A stretch of DNA of 28,348 nt from contig MPUH01000956.1 of the NCBI GenBank assembly GCA_001970955.1, positions 1 through 28,348 of the forward strand. Direction: 5' to 3'. The notes below the pieces were generated by a model, which saw only the letters and a program-made list of their open reading frames with translations, was not told where the DNA came from and ran no database searches. Positions 9,522 to 19,196 of the stretch are shown here, piece after piece. The stretch's first letter is position 1. Each line of letters opens with the position of its first letter. The position numbers were made by a program, and so were the translations under genes. The DNA is from Stentor coeruleus (taxonomy: Eukaryota > Ciliophora > Heterotrichea > Heterotrichida > Stentoridae).

Positions 9522-11354
9522 ATGCTTAACTGCTCTCAATGCTCAAGTTTCTCTTCATGTAAAAGTACTCAAGACCATCCTCCTCTATGTCGATCCTGTT
9601 CAGCCCAAAACATCCGTTCTCAGGTTCTCTCTGGGACAAAATATAACATTTCAATCCTCATCGACCCATCCTCATCAAAAAACAACCTTCTTCTAGGAAA
9701 ATCTCAAAGCCGACCACTCAGCCTTTATAAAGCAATACCCGCAATCAAAATCCTCGAAGGTTCTTTTCCAATATCCACAGATCCATTCCCTATATTATAT
9801 TCTCAATTCAATCTTATTACCGAAGGTCATTCAAAAACTATAAACGATAGTGCAATTTCAAATGATAACTGCTTTATTGTTACAGGCTCTACTGATACTA
9901 CAGTAAGAGTTTGGAATTTACAAGAACTTAAACAAGAAGCTGTACTTACAGGGCATATGGAATCTGTGAAAACTGTTGCTATAAGCAAAAATGGGAAAAT
10001 TATTGCTTCAGGGTCTGATGATAGGAATGTTATTATATGGGATTGGGTTGATAGAGTAAAATTAGCTGTATTTAGTGAACATGGTGGATCAGTTTGGTAT
10101 GTACTTTTTACTTATGATGAACATTTTCTTGTATCAGCTTCTGTGGATAAATGTGTTAGGGTTTGGAATTTGAGGAATAAAAGATTAGAGTTTATTGTTA
10201 AACATAATAAGTGGCTTCATGGAATTGCTGTTACTGAAGATAATAAGTTTGTTGTGTCGTGGTTTGGCATTGGGCAAGTGAAAATCTGGGATATTAAAGA
10301 AAAAACACAGTTGTTTGAAACGACAACTCAAAATTCAGGCCTTGATGGGCTGATTAAAAAAAATCAAAGTTTGAAAGAGTTGAAACATGTTTTTGATTTT
10401 ATGGTCTTTGGAGAAAAACCGAATGGATGTTATTGGCTTGGAACAAGTAGGAACAATTACAAGATTTCGCCACCATGCAACAATTTTATGAATATGATTG
10501 AAGATTTGAAGGTCCTGAAATCTACAAGTTTCTCTTTACATAAGCCAAATTTCGACCATATAACATTATCCAGAGATGGGAATTTAGGTGTTTTTGCATG
10601 TCAAGACAACACTATACTTGTGTGGAATTTCCCTGAAGGTATTCAAGAAGCAGAATTTTCATATCATACAGGGAAAATAAGTTGTATAGCATCATCTCTC
10701 AACAAAAAATTTTTTGTTACTGGATCTACAGATACAACAGTTAGAGTATGGGACTTATTTACTGCACAACAAATTGTAGTATTTAAAGGACATAAAGATA
10801 CTATAAGATGCATTGAAATCGATAAAAAACATGAGAAAATTATTTCTGGAGCTGAAGATACGACAATTAGGGTGTGGAATATCAAGGAAAAAAGACAAGA
10901 AGTTATATTAAAAGGTCATAGAAAAACAGTTACTTGTTTGAAAGTGACTGAAAACTGTAATTTTGTTGTATCTGGGTCTGAGGATTGGACAGTTAGAATA
11001 TGGAATATTATAACGAAAACTCAGGAGAGTATCTTGATGGGTCATGAATATTTTGTCCATAAACTTATTTTGACTAATGATAATATGTTTGCAGTCACTG
11101 TTGGGGGTGATTTTACAGTTAGAATGTGGGATTTAGAAAGGAAATCTCAAGTTTCAGTTGTTAAGCATTTAATTTCTCGAATTGGAACCTTTAATGTTAC
11201 AGGAAATTATAAATATTATGTCATTGAATCAAGTAAAACTTCAGTGATTGTTTATAAGTGTTTGAGTAAAGGTGCTAGAGAAAGATATCATAAGCAAGGA
11301 TGGAGTGATACGCTGTTTAGAAATGAGTTTTATAAGCATTGCTTGATATGGTAA
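9522..11354 (+). CDS. WD40 repeat protein with N-terminal cysteine cluster
   Basis: A single uninterrupted frame of 610 residues from ATG 9522 to TAA. The N terminus carries Cys4, Cys7, Cys13, Cys23 and Cys26 with His19, spaced like a small zinc-binding finger. From residue 102 there are about nine to ten WD40 units, each ending in forms such as VRVWNL, VIIWDW, VKIWDI, VRVWDL, IRVWNI and VRMWDL; the GH dipeptide is clear in five of them (102, then HMES, HKDT, HRKT, HEYF). Several blades share the GSTDTTVRVW or GSEDWTVRIW signature. An insert of about 70 residues separates units four and five. WD40 propellers are interaction platforms; the partner is not readable here. It resembles the large families of beta-transducin-like proteins in ciliates. 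It converges with the gene at 11466, about 110 nt apart. Confidence 0.93.
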   Translation: MLNCSQCSSFSSCKSTQDHPPLCRSCSAQNIRSQVLSGTKYNISILIDPSSSKNNLLLGKSQSRPLSLYKAIPAIKILEGSFPISTDPFPILYSQFNLITEGHSKTINDSAISNDNCFIVTGSTDTTVRVWNLQELKQEAVLTGHMESVKTVAISKNGKIIASGSDDRNVIIWDWVDRVKLAVFSEHGGSVWYVLFTYDEHFLVSASVDKCVRVWNLRNKRLEFIVKHNKWLHGIAVTEDNKFVVSWFGIGQVKIWDIKEKTQLFETTTQNSGLDGLIKKNQSLKELKHVFDFMVFGEKPNGCYWLGTSRNNYKISPPCNNFMNMIEDLKVLKSTSFSLHKPNFDHITLSRDGNLGVFACQDNTILVWNFPEGIQEAEFSYHTGKISCIASSLNKKFFVTGSTDTTVRVWDLFTAQQIVVFKGHKDTIRCIEIDKKHEKIISGAEDTTIRVWNIKEKRQEVILKGHRKTVTCLKVTENCNFVVSGSEDWTVRIWNIITKTQESILMGHEYFVHKLILTNDNMFAVTVGGDFTVRMWDLERKSQVSVVKHLISRIGTFNVTGNYKYYVIESSKTSVIVYKCLSKGARERYHKQGWSDTLFRNEFYKHCLIW

Positions 11355-11465
11355 AAGTTTTAATTAAACTTTAATACAGTAAATATAATAATCATAATCG
11401 TAAATTCAAATGAATATTTAATAATCTAGTATATACTTCCATTATTTAATACTCTAATTCACTAA

Positions 11466-12641
11466 CTAGGAATTTATAATTACTTTAACCAGAGCATCCA
11501 CTTTTTCAAGTAGCCAATCCTTATGCATTAATTCATCATACATCTCCTGTGGCAGATTTTTAAATCCTAATTTACATCCTAACAACGCACCAGAAACCGC
11601 AGCATTTGTATCAGTATCTCCTCCTTCAAGTATAATTCTCTGCATACTTTCAAGCCAATTACTCTGCTCAAAAGCCCAAATCGCGCATCCTAAACACTTA
11701 TACGAATACCCCATATCCATTCTATCCAAAGGCATACATTCTTCAATCCTCCCACAAGCATATTTTTGCAATACCTCCAAACTAAATTCATTTTCAATCA
11801 TTTCATAAACCATCATTCCTGTACTTTGAAAATTTTTCATTAAATATTCTCTAAACATAACTGAATAATTTTCAACAAATGCACTGCCAATTCTAAAACT
11901 TATTTCTTTTACTATATTTTCTTCAACACCTTGAAGTAATAATGCAATAGCTGAAGTTAAAACAACACAAGATGTAACACCTCTTGGATCAGGATGTGTA
12001 GTTATTGAAGCTTCTATTGTTTGTTTTAATACTTGTTTTATATCATTATAATTTATTGCTCCAAGGACACTAGTTCTCATTAATGAACCATTTGGTGATA
12101 TGCCACCTTTACTAATCCAAACTTTAGTTGCAACATTATAAGGATTAGAGTTATAGTTTTCATCTTCTAATACTTGTTTTGTAGTAAAACCAATACCAAT
12201 TCCTTGAGAATCACCTAATTCGGCAAAGCCATGGTTTTTCCATACTACGAGTTTTTCTGCAAATTTCGAAGGTATTAGGCAATTGTCTTCTAGATAACAT
12301 TGGATTAATAGGATCATTTGATCTGTATCGTCACTCCAATCACATGCAGGAAAACCTCTTGGGGATATAGAGTTTATTAGTTTCCATTCTTTTCCTTCCC
12401 ATGCTCTTTTTGAATCATCAGCTGAAAAACATTCTGTCATTATTCCTAGTGANTTTCCTTCCCATGCTCTTTTTGAATCATCAGCTGAAAAACATTCTGT
12501 CATTATTCCTAGTGAGTCTCCAATCGCGTTACCGAAAATTAGTCCTTTGATTTTGTCGTGCAATTGGTCTTGAGATAATTCAGATCCTTTCGGTAGAGTG
12601 ATTTGAGATAGGGTTCGGTCTATTAAGGTGTCGATATCCAT
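11466..12641 (-). CDS. ADP-ribosylglycohydrolase (ARH/DraG family)
   Basis: ATG 12641 to TAG 11466. As assembled it is 391 codons, but the N at 12453 adds an in-frame 21-codon repeat; the true protein is about 370 residues. Family motifs, numbered without the repeat: GNAIGDSLG..TE at 37-49, SDDTDQM at 82-88 and GGDTDTNAAVSGALLG at 319-334. These acidic clusters bind the two Mg ions and the ADP-ribose in this family. All three are intact, so the enzyme probably removes ADP-ribose from proteins or small molecules; the precise linkage (arginine, serine, other) is not evident. It is divergent from the kelch gene, with 255 nt between the starts. Confidence 0.92.
   Translation of the reverse strand: MDIDTLIDRTLSQITLPKGSELSQDQLHDKIKGLIFGNAIGDSLGIMTECFSADDSKRAWEGXSLGIMTECFSADDSKRAWEGKEWKLINSISPRGFPACDWSDDTDQMILLIQCYLEDNCLIPSKFAEKLVVWKNHGFAELGDSQGIGIGFTTKQVLEDENYNSNPYNVATKVWISKGGISPNGSLMRTSVLGAINYNDIKQVLKQTIEASITTHPDPRGVTSCVVLTSAIALLLQGVEENIVKEISFRIGSAFVENYSVMFREYLMKNFQSTGMMVYEMIENEFSLEVLQKYACGRIEECMPLDRMDMGYSYKCLGCAIWAFEQSNWLESMQRIILEGGDTDTNAAVSGALLGCKLGFKNLPQEMYDELMHKDWLLEKVDALVKVIINS
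12391..12515. repeat. 62-nt direct duplication around N at 12453 (assembly join)
   Basis: 12391-12452 is identical to 12454-12515. The 63-nt period keeps the frame, so the ADP-ribosylglycohydrolase gains a false repeat of its GIMTECFSADDSKRAWEG segment. Confidence 0.92.
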
Positions 12642-12896
12642 AAAATTATAATATAAATAGTAGAAAATATCAAATAGAAGGAAATTGTTTTGGTGATTTT
12701 ATAAATTAAAAATTAGAATATTCGTACTATAACAACTATTAATTGTCACCCTTATATCAAACCATAAATAAAAAATCCCAATCTAAAATCATCTACACAA
12801 ATCGCATCTCAAGCAAAAATATTTCCTCACTAAAACTTCTTCAACCAAAATTTATCAACAATTCCATTATAAAATCCTATAATTTTCATCTAATAA

Positions 12897-15800
12897 ATGC
12901 TATTCTTCATATACAAATACCTACTATTATCATCTCTTTTACAACTTTATTTTCCTATGCTATCAATACCTTCTATAAACGTCCAAGGGTTTGAAATTTC
13001 TCAAATCCCATCAACTGGAACACCTCCACAACGTACTTATGCCTTAACATCAATTTTTGACAAACAAGAAAACCGAATAATTTCATTTGGAGGCTACATT
13101 ATTGATGAAAAATCATATACTTATGCTTTGAATATTTTTAACTTAACAGAAAACCTTTGGGATCGAATACTTCCTGAATCATCTTTAGTTCCACCTGGAC
13201 TAGGTTTTTCTCAACTTTATCTTAGAAATGATAGAACTTTATTAGCGTTTTTTGGTGAAAAATCAGATGGAATAAGTGGAGATGTGTTTAGTTTTAATTT
13301 AAATACTAGGATTTGGAATACTGAAAGGCTTATAGGTGACTCGATACCTGGAAGGAGATTTTATGGGTTTGAAAGGTTTGATTTTGGAGGGAAGAAATAT
13401 GTTGGGATATTTGGGGGAATTACTCATGCAGGGGTTTCTAATGATTTGTTTTTGTATTGATTATTTAGGATTGACACAAATTGTTTAGAGGTTAAAGAGA
13501 TGCCTAAGGTAGGAGAGGTGCCTGGTGTTAAGATCGGCCCTAGTCTAAGTTTTTTCAATAATTCACTATATACATTTGGATACACTTCAGGCTATGATGA
13601 AACCTCAGAACAAACAAACCTTTATCGTTATGACCTAATCTCTGAATACTGGGAAATAATCCCCACATCAGAACCAAAACCAGAAATGCGTAGTCTCTTA
13701 TCAAGTATTATTTTCAATGATATTCTATATATAATCTACGGAAGTTGGAAAGAAAAAAATAAATATTTATCATCAATATGGAAGTATACATTTTCTAGCT
13801 CGTCATGGTCATTATTTTCAAATTTTAAAGATGAATTCCTCACACATTACGGCCAAGCTCAATCTGATTCTAGAGTATATTTTATATCAGGTCGTAATCT
13901 TGTTAATGTATTTAATTCGATTTCATATATAGATTTTTCTCAGCCACCAAAAAAAAGAGAGGTCTTAGCAATAGATTGGGAAGGGCCAGCAGCTAGGAAA
14001 AATTTTTGCAGTAAGGTTATTAACGATAAAATTTGGCTTTTTGGAGGAGTTTCAGACAAAGGCGTTCATTTAAATGATGTATGGAACTATCACATCAATG
14101 ATAATTACTGGGAAAAAGTTACAACACAAGGAAATGAGCCTAAATCTAGAGAATTAGCAAGTTGTGAACTAGTTATTGGTGGTGGAGTAGTCATATATGG
14201 AGGTCGAGATTCTATAACAATATTTAATGACTTTTATTATTATGACAGTAACAACAGATATTGGATGAGTCTTAATGATGGAGCTGATTTTCCTTCAGGT
14301 CGTTATAGTACTTGCATTATCCCTTATGCTTTTAATATGCTTATTATTGGTGGTGCTGATTTTGATGGGACTATTTCTCAAATTTTGATGTATAGTTTTA
14401 CTATGAATACTATTTATACAATTACTGAGAAAAATAATATTAAATTGACGATCATGGATCATTATTGCTGGAGTGATATTGATAATAATGGAAATATTAT
14501 TATTTATGTTGCTGGTGGGAGATCATATGAAAATAGTGTAAATTCTTATGTTTATTTAATAAGGATAAACAATGATGGGAATAATTATTATTCAAATACC
14601 AGCATTTATTATAGTGATCATTTGTTGTCAGTTTCTGAAAGCTCAACTGTTGTTGTAGGGAATGAAATTGTGGTATCATTTGGAACATTTTGGAATTATA
14701 TTTTAACTTCAGATATAATTGCTTTTAATTGGAAAAATAAAACAGTTAGGACTCTTGGAAGTTTTTCTGATATTTTCACTTTTGGCCATAGTTTCCTTCA
14801 TTATGCCAATAATTTTTATATATTTGGAGGTGGAGTCCATCTTGAAACTCTAAAAGTTCATTCTTTTGCAACTGCTAAACTATTTAAAATGAACTCTGAT
14901 CAAGATGGTTTTCAAATACCTTGCAGCTCAGGAACTATATTACCAAACTGCGACCCATGTCCTCCAGGTTACTTTTGTGAAAAAAACTCTCCAGAGCCTT
15001 GTCCACCAGGTTCATCATCTTTAAAAATTGCTTGTACACATGATTCTCAGTGTATCCCTTGCAATTATGGATATTTCAGTTCAAAAAATGCTTCAACCTT
15101 ATGCTTTGAATGTTTTACAGGTAGTTATTGCCCATTAGGTTCCTCAATTCCAAAAGATAGATTCATTAAATTACCCTTTTCCCAAAGCCAGCCTGCTAAT
15201 TATCTTAGAAATACTACTTTTGTTGAAAATACCGTAAATTATCTTTGGATGCTTATTGGAATCATAGCCCTTATTTCAACATCTTTAATATTTCTAGGAA
15301 GAAACTTCTTAGGATGGATAAAAAATATCGATATTTTTACTGATTCACATGGACAAGATCTTGAAATCCCTGTGATTTATAAGAAAACTGAAATCGGGGG
15401 AATTTTCACATTGTATTTTATATTAGGGGTTATAGTAACAATATTAGGACTTTTTCTTAGTTATTATCTTGATAATATTACTGAAATTAAATCTTTAGTT
15501 CCAGTTGTAACTTTGACTGAAAATGTTAAAGCTGATAATTTGATTATTTCTGTTACATTGATTACATATGGTGGACCTTGTGTTAAAGATAATACATGTT
15601 ATGATAGTATTTCTATTGATGAAGATTCATTTAAATTTACAAGAAAAATTATTAATTGTTATAAAGATGAAGAAAATTGTATGATTAGAGTGGAGTATAT
15701 GGATTTTGAGAGTGAAAATGAGTCTAGTGTAACTTTTAAGATTAATGAGTCTACAACTTATGCTAATGGGATTATGGCTAGTTTAACTTGCTCATCTTCA

Positions 15801-16421
15801 ATACCGGAAAATAGTAGTAATATTAATATACCGAGTTATCCTGAGAATTTACAATATGCATTTAAAGGTACATCTCCTACTATATTTTATATTGAAATGA
15901 TACCTTCAGTGATTTTTATGTAGATTTTTACTTCACAGTCTAGTAAATGGCCAAGTTTCAGCACAGGATATCATTTAGCTTTATTAAAACCTACTGAATT
16001 AGGAACACAAGTAAATCAGCAGACGTAATTTTTATACAGTATAAACCTTCAAGCATTTATTTTTGTAAAGTTGAAAATGAAAGTCAGTAATAATGCTCTT
16101 ATCACTCAGCGAAATACAATAAACTCATGGTTTATATTCCTTTCAGGACTTTTTGGTTCAGTATTTGGATTTATGGGAAGTATTTCTTCTTTAATGGGTT
16201 TAGTTGAAGGATTTTCTGAGAATTGGGCTAAGCGTAAGTTAAAGAAAAAGAAAATATATAGGATCAGACAGTTTCGTAAAAACTATAAAAGAGCATACAA
16301 ACATACTAAAAGTAAGAATCAATACAAAGTATTGCCTATGTCTTTTAAAATCGAACTTTATGACAAAAAAGAAACATCAAATCTCAGTCTAGCTGATCGT
16401 TCAATTTTCATTAATCAATAA
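12897..16421 (+). CDS. Kelch beta-propeller membrane protein with Cys-rich stalk, four exons
   Basis: Exons 12897-13453, 13469-15908, 15924-16024 and 16040-16421, joined over three 15-nt introns; 1159 residues ending in TAA. A hydrophobic signal peptide (first 25 or so residues) is followed by kelch-type repeats over about 35-660, with recurring IYGG, IFGG, LFGG and IIGG strands. A Cys-rich segment at about 670-750 (CDPCPPGYFCEK, CPPGSSS, CFECFTGSYCPLG) resembles ephrin-receptor/GCC2-GCC3 repeats. Membrane segments lie near 777-797 (LWMLIGIIALISTSLIFL), 828-853 and 1061-1083. A lumenal domain of about 200 residues sits between the second and third, and a basic C-terminal tail follows. This layout suggests a cell-surface or vesicle receptor-like protein; the ligand is unknown. 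Spliced junction peptides (NDLFLIDTNC, MIPSIFTSQS, QQTINLQ) read smoothly, which supports all three introns. Confidence 0.88.
13454..13468 (+). other. 15-nt intron 1 of the kelch gene
   Basis: GTATTGATTATTTAG, phase 2. Removal fuses the two open frames at 13460 and 13500. Retention gives an in-frame TGA. Confidence 0.93.
15909..15923 (+). other. 15-nt intron 2 of the kelch gene
   Basis: GTGATTTTTATGTAG, phase 0, with GTG instead of GTA at the 5' end. Retention ends the frame at its own TAG; removal continues into SSKWPSFSTGYHLALL. Confidence 0.85.
16025..16039 (+). other. 15-nt intron 3 of the kelch gene
   Basis: GTAATTTTTATACAG, phase 2. Retention gives an in-frame TAA; removal joins to the frame containing the last membrane segment. 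Confidence 0.9.
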
Positions 16422-16701
16422 CCAACTTTTATAATAATACCAAACTCCTAAATTATTTTATAGGATTATATAAAATATACACATTTTGATAATTATAAAT
16501 TTATTGAAAGTTAAAATTATCAGTGAAGAATCAAAATCTGCTAGTGGAGAAGTAAAAGTTATCAACAAATAAATAAAGACTAATGTGAATAATCTTAACA
16601 ATAGAGGATATAAAAAAATTTTCTTCTTATATTCAAGTTAAAAAATATATTTAACCAAAAATCATATAAATTTTACTTAAAATTTTTTATTAACCCTAAA
16701 A

Positions 16702-17442
16702 TTAAACATAAACTATCAACCTTTTCATAATTTCTGAAGGCAATAAACTTAACGAATAACAAGACTTTCTTTTTTTCTTAAGCATATTAGGTAAAGCTTC
16801 ACATAAATTAATCCAAGACATACTCATATTATCTTCAACAGGTAATGAATATTTATAAGCAAATAAGATGATTTTTATTTTGTCCCATCTGAGTTTTGAA
16901 AAATAATACCCAAGTTCTAAAGATCTGGTGAATATTTTATTAACATTTTCCCCAGTTTTAGCTGAAACTTTGAAATATTCTATTTTGTAATCCTGACACT
17001 CATCAATAAGTTGCTTAACAACTGAATCTTCTATTTTTACTTCTACATCTGATTTATTGCCTACTAATATTAGATTGTTATGAGAATAGAAGTTGTCTTT
17101 AATGATTTTTATCTTTTTTCTGACATCATTCCAAGTTTCTTCATTTCCTAAATCGAATACAATTGCTAGTATTTCAGTATTTTGTATCGACCTAAGCCTA
17201 CAACTAAGATTAAGATCACTATCAGCTAAAGCATCCATAACAAGTAGCTGATAATTAGTTTCACCATACTGAACATTTAAAGAAATCAAATTGCATCCTA
17301 AACTTTGTTCATGATTCAAATTAATCTCATTAGTCAGATAATATTTAACCAAAGAAGTTTTACCTACACCAGACATGCCCATAAGTAAAAGTTTGATTTT
17401 CGAGTCAAATTCTTTATTGGCCTTAGAATATGAAGTTCCCAT
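16702..17442 (-). CDS. Atypical Ras/Rab-like small GTPase
   Basis: ATG 17442 to TAA 16702, 246 residues, longer than the usual ~200. G1 P-loop GMSGVGKTS at 22-30 is intact, as are G4 NKSD at 129-132 and G5 SAKTG at 160-164. The switch II motif, normally DxxGQ, reads DALAD at 70-74: the invariant Gly and the catalytic Gln are both lost. The switch I Thr also appears replaced (SLG where TIG is usual). The protein starts MGTSYSK, a possible N-myristoylation site, and lacks a C-terminal CaaX or double-Cys lipidation signal. A basic extension of about 70 residues follows the G domain. Nucleotide binding is plausible, ordinary GTP hydrolysis is not. Its ATG lies 8 nt after the CDC14 stop codon on the same strand. 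Confidence 0.88.
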   Translation of the reverse strand: MGTSYSKANKEFDSKIKLLLMGMSGVGKTSLVKYYLTNEINLNHEQSLGCNLISLNVQYGETNYQLLVMDALADSDLNLSCRLRSIQNTEILAIVFDLGNEETWNDVRKKIKIIKDNFYSHNNLILVGNKSDVEVKIEDSVVKQLIDECQDYKIEYFKVSAKTGENVNKIFTRSLELGYYFSKLRWDKIKIILFAYKYSLPVEDNMSMSWINLCEALPNMLKKKRKSCYSLSLLPSEIMKRLIVYV

Positions 17443-17450
17443 TTCTTATA

Positions 17451-18677
17451 CTACTTATTGGCTTCATTTCTATTTGGAATACGTAATTTGCCGAATTCTT
17501 TAACTAAAGTTCCTCTTGGAACCTGTTCTGGAATCCCTGTCGGGCTTGAAGGAGCAGATTTCATAGCTTGGACTAGACGGTCAGCTTGACCCATTTCTCC
17601 GAATTTCGCTCGATATTTTTCAAATAAAGACATATCTCCACGATTTTGAACTGTTGGACTTATAGTACGATTTGGCTCTAAATGCTTTTTTTGAGCCTGA
17701 ATACGAGCTTCGTATTCACCAAGAAAGTATTGCTGAGGACCTAAGACTGAACCTGGTCGGCATAAACGTGCCCAGCCTATATATTCAGTTGATTTAAATT
17801 CATAATTGGCTATGGCATAACACCCAATTAAGGTCCCTGTACGTCCAAGACCAGCTTTACAATGAACTGCTACAGCTCCAGATTCGTTATTCACTATATT
17901 GAAAAACTCTTTAACTAGTTCTTCTTCTGGAACGCTTCCATCATAGAAGTAAAGGTCTGTGAAATTTATCCCATTATCTTCAAAACCGGAGATGTTGTAT
18001 TTTTCCTTGTTTAGTCTTATTACTGCAGTAACACCGATTTCATTAAAGATTTGAGCGTAATCATATGAGGTTAAATCCCTTGTTGTTCTTTTATCACTTG
18101 GGGCTACAAAAGCTAGAAGCTTATGAGGTATTATCCAGTTCATTGCACCGTTTTCTACCCGTGAATACTGCTCATAACTTTCTAGATTGAAAGTATCAAA
18201 ACTAAACCACCCTAAAGCCATACCTTTTTCTAACCCTTTTAGACAGTCTATGATGTATAATTCAAAAGTGCTACCTTCTGTACTCGCATCTCGGAAGGGA
18301 ATAAATCTTGGGGCTGAAAGGAAGGGTTCCCAAGCTTCATCAGCAGTTTTTTGCAGTCTGATCATAGAATAAGCCGCAGCTAAAAGAGCAGAGTTTGCTC
18401 TTTTAGCAGGAATCAGTGAAGTATGATGATATATAACATGCTTTTCATGCTTTGGGTCCCCAAGTAGTTTATCGACAATAAGACAATACTTATATATGCA
18501 AGATATATCCAGTGGTCCAAAATCACTAGCATAAGGTATATAACTAAGTTCCTATATAACCATTACATGATCAGTACAGAAAGTATGAGACTTTCCTTTT
18601 TCAACTGGAGGATTTCTGTCACTGACCCAGTACAGCCGCCTGGGTATAATTTCAATAGGCTGATTTCCAGGTTGCAT
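17451..18677 (-). CDS. CDC14: CDC14-type dual-specificity phosphatase
   Basis: Exons 18677-18567 and 18551-17451 on the minus strand, joined over a 15-nt intron; 403 residues, stop TAG. The N-terminal CDC14 domain is complete: RRLYWVSDR, HELSYIPYASDFGPLD across the splice junction, then PAKRANSALLAAAYSM and DEAW. The catalytic signature HCKAGLGRTG has the nucleophile Cys at about residue 268, and the general-acid Asp is in YFYDGS near 241. The tail after about 330 is basic and Ser/Pro-rich. CDC14 reverses CDK phosphorylation in mitotic exit and cytokinesis, and in many ciliated organisms also acts at basal bodies or cilia; the exact role here is inferred. Without the first exon the protein would lack its N-terminal domain, which justifies the 18677 start. 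Confidence 0.94.
18552..18566 (-). other. 15-nt intron in CDC14
   Basis: Minus-strand GTAATGGTTATATAG, phase 0. Removal restores FCTDHELSYIPYASDFGPL, typical of CDC14. Retention gives an in-frame TAG. Confidence 0.93.
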
Positions 18678-19196
18678 AATTAATATAAAATTCTAATGGA
18701 AATTGTTAATTTCCTTTAATAACTGACTGAAGTACACATAAGCGCACCCTTTATACTTTAAAGGTTTAGATTTAAAAACATTATTATTTGGGCAATTTTT
18801 ATATAATTTATTAAGTGTATAATAAAAAAACTCTTGTATTTAGGGAAAATATATCTAAAAATCTTAATACTTCTTGAGTATGTTTAAAAAACTGAAATCT
18901 CTACAACTTATAATGATAATATACTAAATAATAAAATAATAGAATATTCTTCACAACTTGACCTTTTTAGCATAAAAAGTATCTACAGCGCTTTAATTTA
19001 CCTTAAATAAAAACTTTTGTTTAATGTGTGACTAAATAATTTTATCTTTCGAAAATCCTTTTAATAAGTATCATTTTCTAATATAAAACTTATGAGAACA
19101 CAACTTTTTATGTGAGATTCTAAGAACTTGTCCATTTTATGAGTTTATTTTGGGCTAATTCGAAGTTTTATTAGTAAAAAAGACAAGATTTTTAAG
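18678..19196. other. Intergenic stretch, nothing recognised
   Basis: AT-rich region between the CDC14 start (right-hand end of that minus-strand gene) and the end of the CNB-domain gene at 19197. No open frame with domain content, no repeat and no RNA-like fold was seen. Confidence 0.6.

Noticed and set aside
17443..17450. Fusion of CDC14 and the GTPase by an intron or stop readthrough
   Set aside because: The frames are out of phase and no 15- or 16-nt GT...AG segment spans the gap.
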